From CAVZOY01 sp963777095 (GTDB lineage Bacteria; Actinomycetota; Actinomycetes; Mycobacteriales; Geodermatophilaceae): a stretch of DNA of 64,000 nt. The stretch is taken from contig CAVZOY010000006.1 in assembly GCA_963777095.1 (NCBI GenBank), positions 1,488,001-1,552,000 on the forward strand, in the 5' to 3' direction. Below are positions 16,355 through 23,714 of this stretch, piece by piece. A program made the position numbers and the translations under genes. Numbering within the stretch: position 1 is the first letter of the stretch; each line of letters opens with the position of its first letter. The notes beneath the pieces are model-generated. The model was given only the letters and a program-made list of their open reading frames with translations, did not search any database and had not been told where the DNA came from.

Positions 16355-16699
16355 ATGACCATGCCTCAGCGCACCGCCATCCGCCCCGGCGTTCCCGGGG
16401 TTCCCGGTCCGCGTCCGATGGGCCACCGCCCGATGGCCGCCGCCGTCGCTCGCCCGATCCCGGCCGCGCACCCCGCCGCCATGCCGGTGGGCCACCGCCC
16501 CGCCGTCCCGGCCCCGCGTGCGGCCGTCACGTTCCTCACCGTGGCCGAGGTCGCCGCGATGATGCGCGTGTCCAAGATGACCGTGTACCGCCTCGTCCAC
16601 GCCGGCGAGCTCTCCGCCGTCCGCGTCGGTCGCTCGTTCCGCGTCCCGGAGCGCGCCGTCCAGGACTACCTGCGCGACGCCTACACCGACATCGCCTGA
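16355..16699 (+). CDS. Excisionase/MerR-type HTH DNA-binding protein
   Basis: 114 residues. The first half is Pro/Ala/His-rich and contains 'MGHRPM' and 'VGHRP' repeats; the second half is a winged HTH of the excisionase/BldC type ('FLTVAEVAAMMRVSKMTVYR', 'LSAVRVGRSFRVPERAVQDYL'). GGAG at 16343 is 8 nt before the ATG. The same small HTH gene lies between proC and bS22 in mycobacteria (Rv0500A, recalled), so it is a conserved housekeeping-linked regulator and not a phage remnant. Confidence 0.88.
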   Translation: MTMPQRTAIRPGVPGVPGPRPMGHRPMAAAVARPIPAAHPAAMPVGHRPAVPAPRAAVTFLTVAEVAAMMRVSKMTVYRLVHAGELSAVRVGRSFRVPERAVQDYLRDAYTDIA

Positions 16700-16905
16700 C
16701 AGACGCTCGGGGGCGAGTGCTCCCACTGGGGTGATCCGGACCGCCCGCGGCAGCGTCGCCGCGGGGCGGCCGGGTAGGCTCGGACGCCGGACGGCACCGC
16801 GTCGACGCGGCCGCCGTACGAAGAGCTGATCACCTCGCACGGTGTCCGGCGTGACCCACCGGTCGCCGGCCGGGCCCGCGCGGCGACGACGTCGGGAGCA
16901 AGCCC

Positions 16906-17004
16906 ATGGGTTCGGTCATCAAGAAGCGGCGCAAGCGGATGGCCAAGAAGAAGCACCGCAAGCTGCTCAAGAAGACGCGGGTCCAGCGTCGCAACAAGAA
17001 GTGA
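16906..17004 (+). CDS. 30S ribosomal protein bS22 (AURKAIP1/COX24 domain)
   Basis: A 32-residue protein, more than half Lys/Arg: begins MGSVIKKRRKRMAKKKHRK and ends RVQRRNKK. This matches the tiny actinobacterial ribosomal protein bS22 seen near the decoding region in mycobacterial ribosome structures (recalled). GGGAG at about 16894 precedes the ATG. A TAGGCT box at 16775-16780 may be its promoter. The epimerase gene starts 10 nt after its stop. Confidence 0.9.
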   Translation: MGSVIKKRRKRMAKKKHRKLLKKTRVQRRNKK

Positions 17005-17014
17005 GCTGACGCTC

Positions 17015-18121
17015 GTGCCGCCGGCGGTCGTGCTGGTCACCGGCGTCAGCCGGTGGCTCGGTGGGGCGTTGGCGGCCGAGCTCGCGAAGGACCCGTCGAT
17101 CGGACGGGTCATCGGGGTGGACACCGTGCCCCCCTCGCCCGCGATGCTCCGACGGCTCGGCCGCACGGAGTTCGTGCGGGCCGACATCCGCAACCCGCTG
17201 ATCGCGAAGGTCATCGCGTCGGCGTCGGTCGACACCGTCGTGCACATGAACATCAGCTCGACGCCGGCCGGCAGCGGTGGGCGGACGCCGATGAAGGAAC
17301 TCAACGTCATCGGCACGATGCAGCTGCTGGCCGCGTGCCAGCGGGCGCCGTCGGTCGAGCGGTTCGTGCTCAAGTCGACCAGCGCCGTCTACGGCGCCTC
17401 CTCCCGCGACCCCGCCGTGTTCACCGAGGCCATGCAGGCCCGGCGGGTGCCCTCGGGCGGGTTCGCCCGGGACAGCGTCGACATCGAGGGCTACGTGCGC
17501 TCGTTCTCGCGGCGCCGTCCGGACGTCGACGTCGCGGTGCTGCGGTTCACCAACTTCATCGGCCCGCGGATCGACTCGTTGATGACGAGCTTCTTCCGCA
17601 TGCCGCTCGTGCCCACCGCGCTCGGGTACGACGCCCGCGTCCAGCTCCTGCACGAGGACGACGCGCTCGCCGTGCTCGTCAAGGCCACCACCGGCGACTT
17701 CACCGGCACGGTGAACGTCGGCGGCGAGGGCACGCTGCTGCTCTCGCAGGCCGTGCGCCGGCTGGGCCGCGTCCAGGTGCCGCTGCCCACGCCGACGCTC
17801 GGCTCGATCGGGCGGATCTCGCGCCGCTTCGGCTTCGTCGACTACTCGCCGGAGCAGATGCGGTTCCTGAACTTCGGGCGCGTCGTCGACACCACGGTGC
17901 TGCGCACCGAGTTCGGCTACACGCCGCGCTACACGACCGAGACCGCCCTGGCCGACTACGCGCGCACCGTGGCACCGGTGGTGCCCCCGACGCTGGTCGG
18001 GGCGCTGACCGAGCGGGCCCGCACCGTCCTCGACACGGCGGCCGACGCCGTCGCCGCCGTGGGGGAGAGGCTCAGCCCGGCGCCGCCGGCCCCGGGCCTG
18101 CGGGCGGTGCGCGATGCCTGA
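17015..18121 (+). CDS. NAD-dependent epimerase/dehydratase family protein
   Basis: 368 residues of an extended SDR. 'LVTGVSRWLGGALAAEL' is the Rossmann start; 'VVHMNISSTP' and 'LKSTSAVYGASS' are family-typical, but the YxxxK tyrosine region is replaced by 'VDIEGYVRSF', so classical epimerase chemistry is doubtful. Corresponds in position to M. tuberculosis Rv0501 (galE2). The GTG start lies 10 nt after bS22; the last 8 nt overlap the acyltransferase gene. Confidence 0.85.
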   Translation: MPPAVVLVTGVSRWLGGALAAELAKDPSIGRVIGVDTVPPSPAMLRRLGRTEFVRADIRNPLIAKVIASASVDTVVHMNISSTPAGSGGRTPMKELNVIGTMQLLAACQRAPSVERFVLKSTSAVYGASSRDPAVFTEAMQARRVPSGGFARDSVDIEGYVRSFSRRRPDVDVAVLRFTNFIGPRIDSLMTSFFRMPLVPTALGYDARVQLLHEDDALAVLVKATTGDFTGTVNVGGEGTLLLSQAVRRLGRVQVPLPTPTLGSIGRISRRFGFVDYSPEQMRFLNFGRVVDTTVLRTEFGYTPRYTTETALADYARTVAPVVPPTLVGALTERARTVLDTAADAVAAVGERLSPAPPAPGLRAVRDA

Positions 18122-19028
18122 GGCCCGCGTCATCCCGCTGCGGCCGGACGACGACGGCGAGCCGCGCGCCGTTCCGCCCAAGGCGCCGCCCGGGTGGGAG
18201 GAGCAGCTCGCCGGCGGGCTCGAGTTCCTCCGCCGTCGGCTGACCGGCGAGTACGAGACCGACGAGTTCGGCTTCGACCCCGACCTGACCGACCACGTGC
18301 TGCTGCCCCTGCTGCGACCGCTGTTCGAGAAGTGGTTCCGCGTCGAGTCGCAGGGCCTGGACAACGTGCCGTCGTCCGGTGGCGCGCTCGTGGTCGCCAA
18401 CCACTCCGGCACGGTGCCGATGGACGCGCTGATGACGACGGTCGCCCTGCACGACCAGCACCCCGCGGAGCGCCGGCTGCGGCTCCTCGGCGCCGACCTG
18501 GTCTTCGACCTGCCGTTCCTCGGCTCGGTGTCGCGCAAGATGGGCACGACGCTGGCCTGCAACGAGGACGCCGAGCGGCTGCTGACCCAGGGCGAGCTGG
18601 TCGGCGTCTTTCCCGAGGGCTTCAAGGGCATCGGCAAGGCGTTCCGCGACCGGTACACGCTGCAGCGGTTCGGTCGGGGCGGTTTCGTCACAGCGGCACT
18701 GCGCACCGGGGCGCCGATCATCCCGTGCGCGATCGTGGGCGCCGAGGAGATCTACCCGATGATCGGCAACGCGAAGACGGCGGCGCGCCTGCTCGGGCTG
18801 CCCTACTTCCCGATCACGCCGACGTTCCCGCTGCTCGGTCCGCTGGGGCTGCTGCCGCTGCCGTCGAAGTGGCTGATCGCGTTCGGCGAGCCCATCGAGA
18901 CGGCGTCCTACGGCCCGGCCGCCGCCGAGGACCCGATGCTGGTGTTCAACCTGACCGACCAGGTGCGCGAGACCATCCAGCACTCGCTCTACCAGCTGCT
19001 CCTGCAGCGGCGCTCCGTCTTCAGCTGA
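18114..19028 (+). CDS. Lysophospholipid acyltransferase family protein
   Basis: 304 residues of the PlsC/AGPAT family. 'VVANHSGTVPMDALM' is the catalytic NH-x4-D motif (about residue 93) and 'GVFPEGFKGIGKAFRDRY' the acceptor-binding FPEG motif; 'PIIPCAIVGAEE' is motif IV. Likely acylates a glycerolipid at the membrane. Overlaps the epimerase gene by 8 nt; the same pair occurs in mycobacteria (Rv0501-Rv0502). Confidence 0.9.
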   Translation: MPEARVIPLRPDDDGEPRAVPPKAPPGWEEQLAGGLEFLRRRLTGEYETDEFGFDPDLTDHVLLPLLRPLFEKWFRVESQGLDNVPSSGGALVVANHSGTVPMDALMTTVALHDQHPAERRLRLLGADLVFDLPFLGSVSRKMGTTLACNEDAERLLTQGELVGVFPEGFKGIGKAFRDRYTLQRFGRGGFVTAALRTGAPIIPCAIVGAEEIYPMIGNAKTAARLLGLPYFPITPTFPLLGPLGLLPLPSKWLIAFGEPIETASYGPAAAEDPMLVFNLTDQVRETIQHSLYQLLLQRRSVFS

Positions 19029-19404
19029 CGTCGCCTGCCGCGGTCCAGGGCTTGTCGGGCCAGAAGGCCCACTCCTCGAAGTGCTCGACCCGGCCGTCGT
19101 CGGCGAAGCGCAGCAGCCACAGGTCGCGGTACTCCTGGATCGCGGGCGTCTCGTACCGCACCTCCAGCCGGACCACCGCGTCGCGCCCCTCGACGGCGAT
19201 CGGCTCGGCGGTTACCGAGAAGGTCCGGCCCTCGTCGTCCCGCCAGAACGCCTGGATGTCCGCGTGACCGATCTTCGGCTCCGCGTACGGGGACACGAGA
19301 TAGCGAGCGTCCTCGGTGAACAGGCGGGTCACCGCCTCGACGTCGCCGCCGCGCCACGCGCGCTCGTACTCCGCGACCCACTGCATCACGCCGTCCCGGT
19401 CCAT
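19021..19404 (-). CDS. SnoaL/NTF2-like domain protein
   Basis: 127 residues with the NTF2 cone fold pattern: 'YERAWRGGDVEAVTRLFTEDARYLVSPY', then strands with 'WRDDEGRTFSV' and the closing 'FADDGRVEHFEEWAFWPD'. Proteins of this kind are small-ligand binders or isomerases; function unassigned. Converges on the acyltransferase gene with an 8-nt overlap. CAGCGT 6 nt before the ATG may be a leaderless -10. Confidence 0.8.
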   Translation of the reverse strand: MDRDGVMQWVAEYERAWRGGDVEAVTRLFTEDARYLVSPYAEPKIGHADIQAFWRDDEGRTFSVTAEPIAVEGRDAVVRLEVRYETPAIQEYRDLWLLRFADDGRVEHFEEWAFWPDKPWTAAGDVS

Positions 19405-19475
19405 GACGCCACGCTGCCCACGTGCGGGCTGCGCCGCAACGCGTTCGTTCGTCGCCAGCTGCGACGCGGCCCCAC

Positions 19476-19536
19476 GACGTTCCCGCGGAAGGGATGCGCA
19501 AGTTGCGGGGCTTGACGACTTTCCCGCGGGAACGTC
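19476..19536. repeat. Inverted repeat, arms about 15 bp
   Basis: GACGTTCCCGCGGAA (19476-19490) is the reverse complement of TTCCCGCGGGAACGTC (19521-19536) apart from one G. The right arm contains the perfect 12-bp palindrome TTCCCGCGGGAA. The 30-nt loop contains GCAAGTTGC. Confidence 0.55.
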
Positions 19537-19599
19537 CGCTCTGTCCGCGGACTCGTGCGCGCCAGGCAGGATGCGGCCAGGTCAGGGGCCGGCCGACCC

Positions 19600-19661
19600 G
19601 CAACTTCAGGGAAGATGTCGCCATCCGCGCCGTCAGAGGAGCAACTTCCCCGAAATTGTCG
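19600..19661 (+). repeat. Imperfect 21-nt direct repeat
   Basis: Copies at 19600-19620 and 19641-19661 share GCAACTTC, GAA and TGTCG at the same spacing, 41 nt apart. A third GCAACTT occurs on the opposite strand in the loop of the inverted repeat. Confidence 0.4.
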
Positions 19662-19721
19662 TCCGCGGCCACACGGAAGCACGTCAGTGGCCCTCTCGAG
19701 CCCCGGGAAAGGGCGTCCGCC

Positions 19722-19826
19722 GTGCATCGGGCGGCAAGGCCCGACGGGTTCGGCTGGCTGCTCGCCGCATTGCTGGCGGGCTCGTTCCTCTTCTGGATCA
19801 TGTTGATCCGCCGGGACCAGGACTGA
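19722..19826 (+). CDS. Possible small single-helix membrane peptide
   Basis: 34 codons from GTG 19722: a short polar start, then 'FGWLLAALLAGSFLFWIMLI' and a charged end 'RRDQD'. The shape fits a small membrane protein with its C-terminus in the cytoplasm. There is no clear ribosome binding site or promoter, and in GC-rich DNA such frames arise by chance. Confidence 0.25.
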   Translation: MHRAARPDGFGWLLAALLAGSFLFWIMLIRRDQD

Positions 19827-19857
19827 GCGCGGATGACGCCGACGTCGGGACACGACC

Positions 19858-20325
19858 TCACGACCCGACGCGGGGTTCCGGCGTGCCTTCCACCCGCTCC
19901 TTGAGGGCTGCGTTCATGGCGGTGAAGGCCGTCAACCGGTGGCGGTTCAGGCCACGGATCAGCAGCGGCGCCAGTAGTCCCCCGAACCGGTCCTGCAGCC
20001 ACAGGCGCACGCCACCGTCGTGGTCGGTGAGGGTCATGGTGTGCTCGACGTCGAAGAGGCCTGGGATGCCCAGCCTGTCCAGCCTGCTCCACAGCCGGAG
20101 CCGCCGGAGCGGAACCACCTCCAGGACCGTGGGCCGCAGGTGGGGCTGCACGAAGGCGTTCACCGGCGGCACGCTCACCGCCAGCCGGCTTCCCTCGACG
20201 AACGCGCCTTCCGCCCTGGTGATGAAGGGGTTCCATTCCGCATAGGCGGGCAGATCGGTCAGCACCTGCCACACGCGCTCGCGGGGTGCGGCCATGTCGA
20301 CGAACGTCTTCAGTTCGGCGGTCAT
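19858..20325 (-). CDS. SRPBCC family protein
   Basis: 155 residues of the START-like SRPBCC fold: 'VDMAAPRERVWQVLTDLPAYAEWNPFI' at the N-terminus, a central beta sheet and the long C-terminal helix 'GLNRHRLTAFTAMNAALKERVE'. Binds a hydrophobic ligand or acts in polyketide/lipid chemistry; role unknown. ATG 20325 is used because AGGAG sits 9 nt upstream; at ATG 20334 it would touch the start codon. Confidence 0.82.
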   Translation of the reverse strand: MTAELKTFVDMAAPRERVWQVLTDLPAYAEWNPFITRAEGAFVEGSRLAVSVPPVNAFVQPHLRPTVLEVVPLRRLRLWSRLDRLGIPGLFDVEHTMTLTDHDGGVRLWLQDRFGGLLAPLLIRGLNRHRLTAFTAMNAALKERVEGTPEPRVGS

Positions 20326-20393
20326 CGGACTCATCTCCTGAGGGAGCGCGCAGGCGGCTCACCCTAGGCGGCGGCCACCAACCCGACGTCCGC

Positions 20394-21299
20394 TCAGAAC
20401 GGCCACTTGTCGCGACGGCGCAGCGCGATCGCGCCACCCACCAGCCCGCCCGACACCGCCGCGACCGCCGTGGCGTGGCCGCCGATCTTGGCCGCCTTGC
20501 GTCCGGTGCGGAAGTCGCGCACGGTCCAGCCGCGTGACCGGGCGACGGCGCGCAGCTCGGTGTCGGGGTTGACCGCAACGGCGGTGCCGCAGAGCGTCAG
20601 CATCGGCAGGTCGTTGGCCGAGTCGCTGTAGGCGGTGCACCGGGAGAGGTCCAGGCCTTCCCGCTCGGCCAGCGCGCGCACCGCCTCCGCCTTGGCCTCG
20701 CCGTGCATCATCTCGCCGACGAGCCGGCCGGTGTACCGACCGTCCTTGATCTCGGACACCGTGCCGAGGGCGCCGGTGAGCCCCAGCCGGTGGGCGATGA
20801 TCGAGGCCAACTCCACGGGAGTGGCGGTGACCAGCCAGACCCGCTGGCCGACGTCCAGGTGCGTTTGGGCCAGCAGCCGGGTGCCCGACCAGATCCGGTC
20901 GGCCATCTTCTCGTCGTAGATCTCCTCGCTGGCCTGCACGATCTCCGAGACCGGGCGGTCGGCGACGAAGGCCAGGGCGCTCTCGCGGATGGCGTGCACG
21001 TCGTCGGGACTGCCCTCGCTGCCGGCGATCCGGAACTTCGCCTGCTGCCAGATGAACCCGGCCATGTCGCGGGAGGAGAAGTACTTGCGGGCCGCGAGGC
21101 CGCGGGCGAACCAGAACAGCGAGGCGCCCTGCATCATCGTGTTGTCGACGTCGAAGAACGCCGCGGCGGTGGGGTCGGGCTGGGCGGCGGGCGGTCCGGT
21201 GACCTCGGCGGCGGCGGCCGAGGCGGCGCCGGCGACGTGGGCGCGGGTCTCCTCGTCCAGTGCGTTCCTCGCGGAGCCGCGGCGCAGCAGTCGCGGCAC
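20394..21299 (-). CDS. HAD-IB family hydrolase (SerB1-like)
   Basis: 301 residues. The HAD motif I is 'FFDVDNTMM' (about residue 48; Asp nucleophile and Asp+2), motif II 'LVTATP' and motif III/IV 'KAEAV...YSDSANDLPML'. 'FWFARGLAARKYFS' is the helical cap of HAD-IB proteins. The C-terminus has a hydrophobic stretch (SGGLVGGAIAL). Phosphoserine phosphatase-like; mycobacterial SerB1 is in the same position. GTG 21299 with GGAGGAGGA upstream. Confidence 0.88.
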   Translation of the reverse strand: MPRLLRRGSARNALDEETRAHVAGAASAAAAEVTGPPAAQPDPTAAAFFDVDNTMMQGASLFWFARGLAARKYFSSRDMAGFIWQQAKFRIAGSEGSPDDVHAIRESALAFVADRPVSEIVQASEEIYDEKMADRIWSGTRLLAQTHLDVGQRVWLVTATPVELASIIAHRLGLTGALGTVSEIKDGRYTGRLVGEMMHGEAKAEAVRALAEREGLDLSRCTAYSDSANDLPMLTLCGTAVAVNPDTELRAVARSRGWTVRDFRTGRKAAKIGGHATAVAAVSGGLVGGAIALRRRDKWPF

Positions 21300-21375
21300 G
21301 GCGTCCTCCTCCGGCCTCGATCGTCCTGTCGTCCCCCGGGCGTCGAGCGCCCCTGCCAGCGACCCTAGCCGGGGA

Positions 21376-22557
21376 TCAGCAGCCGCCGATCACCGGCAAC
21401 GGCTCGAGGCAGACGTCCAGGTCGAGGGGGTCGTCGGTCTCCTCGGCGGTTCCCGACGACTCGCCCGCCGTGGCGCCGGGTAGGAGCACGTCGCTGTCCG
21501 GCAGGGGGGCCAGCGTCGGCAGATCCGGGATCGGGATCGGCGTCTCGGTGACGGGCAGGTCGGGCAGGTCCGAGTCGTCGGAGCCCGAGCCCGAGCCCGA
21601 GTCGGCGTCCGAACCGGAGCCGGAGTCCGATCCGCCGGAGCCGGTGCCGCCGCCGGGTGCACCCGGCGCCTCCGCGGGGCTGTCGGGCGTGGGCGCCGCC
21701 GTCGTGCCCGGCAGGTCGGTCACCGGGGCGTCCGGATCATTGCTCCCGCCGACCGACGGGGCCGGCGCGGTGCACGTGCCGGGAACCGGGCCGAGCTCGT
21801 CCGAGCCGTCGGTCACCGGCCCCGACGGGCAGGCGAGCGCGGAACGCAGCGCGTCGACGCGCTCGTCGATGCGGGTCAGCAGGTCGGCGGAGTTCCCGGC
21901 GTCGTCCGCCGCGGCCGACGGCACGGCCGGGCGCACGTCGGCCAGGCCGGCCGACTGGCCCGACGACCAGCCGGCGAGCTCGTCGAGCGGGGCCTCGGTG
22001 CGGGTGTCCAGAGCGCGCTCCGTCAGCCAGGCGGCGCCGTCGGCGGTCTGCGCGTCCATCGTGGCGAGGAGGTCGTCGACGAGGTCGGCGGAGGGCTCGT
22101 CGGGCAGGACGGCGGCGAGCTCCTCGAGCCGCGTGCTCGCGAAGCCCAGCAGGGTGCGGCCGCGGGCGTCGCCGGCCAGCGCCAGCTGGGTCTGCTCGGT
22201 GCCGCGCTTGATGCCGTACAGCGCGTCGCCGGGCTGCGCGTCGGCCGACACCGTGACGACGGCAGCCACGGCGGTCACCGCGGCCGCGGCGCCGGCCAGC
22301 CCGGCGGTCAGCCGGGTCCGCCAGAGCGCGGGGCGACCCTCGCGGCGGGCCAGCAGGCGGCGCAGCGGCGGCACGGGCTCGGGCTCCGGCGTCCGGACGG
22401 CGGCCATCGCGACGAGGCGGGAACGGGTGCGGGACTCCCACTCGGGGTCCGGCTCGCCGTCGAGCGCGGGCGCCAGCGTGGACAGCCGGGCGATCAGCTC
22501 CTCCTCCGGATCGGCAGCACGGGAGGCCAGGCCCCCGGCACCGATGAGCGGCTTCAC
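21376..22557 (-). CDS. DUF5667 domain-containing membrane/surface protein
   Basis: 393 residues. A cytoplasmic N-terminus ('EEELIARLSTLAPAL') leads to one helix (LTAGLAGAAAAVTAVAAVVTV, about residues 85-105), then the DUF5667 core 'SADAQPGDALYGIKRGTEQTQLALAGDA', and a long Ser/Gly/Asp/Pro-rich tail with an SG-rich repeat (about 290-325). Start GTG 22557 has GGAGGA 6 nt away. The gene follows a sigma factor, so it is probably the partner or regulator of that sigma factor, although no anti-sigma fold is recognised. Confidence 0.8.
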   Translation of the reverse strand: MKPLIGAGGLASRAADPEEELIARLSTLAPALDGEPDPEWESRTRSRLVAMAAVRTPEPEPVPPLRRLLARREGRPALWRTRLTAGLAGAAAAVTAVAAVVTVSADAQPGDALYGIKRGTEQTQLALAGDARGRTLLGFASTRLEELAAVLPDEPSADLVDDLLATMDAQTADGAAWLTERALDTRTEAPLDELAGWSSGQSAGLADVRPAVPSAAADDAGNSADLLTRIDERVDALRSALACPSGPVTDGSDELGPVPGTCTAPAPSVGGSNDPDAPVTDLPGTTAAPTPDSPAEAPGAPGGGTGSGGSDSGSGSDADSGSGSGSDDSDLPDLPVTETPIPIPDLPTLAPLPDSDVLLPGATAGESSGTAEETDDPLDLDVCLEPLPVIGGC

Positions 22558-22684
22558 GCTGGTCCTCCGACATCCGTCCCGGTGGGCACGGTCGAGTCCG
22601 CCCCCCACTGCACCCACTCCAACGAGCCGGTGGCAGGGGAGGTTACGGCGATCATGGTGTGATCCACAGCCCTCAGGACGCCGC

Positions 22685-23620
22685 TCATCGCAGGCCCTCC
22701 GGCAGCAGCCCCGCCAGCCGTCGGACGGCGCGGTGCTGCAGCGCCTTGATGGCGCCGTCCCGCTTGCCCATGATCTCGGCGGTCTCGGCGACCGACAGTC
22801 CGTGCAGGAACCGCAGCGCGATGCATTCCTGCTGTTCGGGGCCGAGTTTGCGGATGCACGCGACGAGCGCCTCGTTGGTCATCTGCTGGACGACGGCGTC
22901 CTCCGGCCCGTCGGTGACCGTGTCGGCGTCGCGCATGTCCGCCGTCGTCACCTCGAGCCGGTACCGGCTGCTCTTCACGTGGTCGAAGACGATGTTGCGG
23001 GCGATCGTGATCAGCCAGGCGCCGACGTCGCGGCCCTGGAAGGACAGCGAGTCGATCCGCCGCAGCGCCCGCACGAACGTCTCGCTGGTGACGTCCTCGG
23101 CGGTCGCCCGGTCGCCGACCCGGTGGTGGACGTACCGGTGGACCATCCCGACGTAGTGGTCGTAGAGCTGCCCGAACGCCTCGGCGTCGCCCTCCTGCGC
23201 GCGGCGGACCAGCGCCCAGACGTCGGGGCCGCCGTCGGGTGCCGGAGGTTCCTGGACCGGCACGGCGGCGGCGGGCAGCTGCGCGAGGACCTCGGGCTCG
23301 AGCGCGACGTTGCCGTTTCCGGTCGGCCCCGGGAGGTGCCCGTCGACGACGGCGGTCGCCCCGCCCACGTCGCTGCTCGCGCGGGGCCGCGGCGTCGGGC
23401 GCGGTCGGCCCGGCTCCACGCGGGGCGCGGGCGTCGGGCGCGAGTCGGCCGCGGGCACCGACCCGGACGCCCCACCGGCGGCATGCCGCCCGGCATCCAG
23501 GGGAGGGGGACCGACCATGCGGGCGATCGACCTCCTCGTCGCACCCGCTGGAGGGCCGGCGCCGATGTCGGGCACGACCGGCCCGGATGGCCGGCGCGCG
23601 TGCTGCGGTGCAGCCCCCAT
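22685..23620 (-). CDS. ECF-type RNA polymerase sigma factor (BldN-like)
   Basis: Region 2 is 'LVRRAQEGDAEAFGQLYDHYVGMVHRYV...AEDVTSETFVRALRRI' and region 4 'LGPEQQECIALRFLHGLSVAETAEIMGKRDGAIKALQHRAVRRL'. About 110 residues of Pro/Arg/Ala-rich sequence precede region 2; BldN-type sigma factors also have N-terminal extensions. The start is uncertain: ATG 23620 (311 residues) or ATG 23518 (277 residues). It precedes the DUF5667 gene and is divergent from the acyl-CoA ligase gene. Confidence 0.85.
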   Translation of the reverse strand: MGAAPQHARRPSGPVVPDIGAGPPAGATRRSIARMVGPPPLDAGRHAAGGASGSVPAADSRPTPAPRVEPGRPRPTPRPRASSDVGGATAVVDGHLPGPTGNGNVALEPEVLAQLPAAAVPVQEPPAPDGGPDVWALVRRAQEGDAEAFGQLYDHYVGMVHRYVHHRVGDRATAEDVTSETFVRALRRIDSLSFQGRDVGAWLITIARNIVFDHVKSSRYRLEVTTADMRDADTVTDGPEDAVVQQMTNEALVACIRKLGPEQQECIALRFLHGLSVAETAEIMGKRDGAIKALQHRAVRRLAGLLPEGLR

Positions 23621-23714
23621 GGTGACAACATCGGCCCGACCCGTCCACGCCAGCCGGTGGGAACGGCCGGGTTCTCGCCCGGCCGGGTGGCGGGGCGAGA
23701 CCGAGGAGAGGTAC

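Larger units (their letters stand above)
19405..19857. other. 450-nt gene-poor interval with repeats
   Basis: No convincing long gene. It contains an inverted repeat (19476-19490 with 19521-19536), an imperfect direct repeat (19600-19620 and 19641-19661), and a 34-codon frame for a single-helix membrane peptide (19722-19826). The text is less uniform than the surrounding coding DNA. Confidence 0.5.

Noticed and set aside
16355..16699. Phage excisionase implying an integrated element
   Set aside because: No integrase, attachment repeats or phage genes nearby; the gene sits in a conserved proC-bS22 context.
21560..21660. GAGCCC/GAGTCG short repeats as a regulatory array
   Set aside because: They are codons of the Ser/Gly/Asp tail of the DUF5667 protein.
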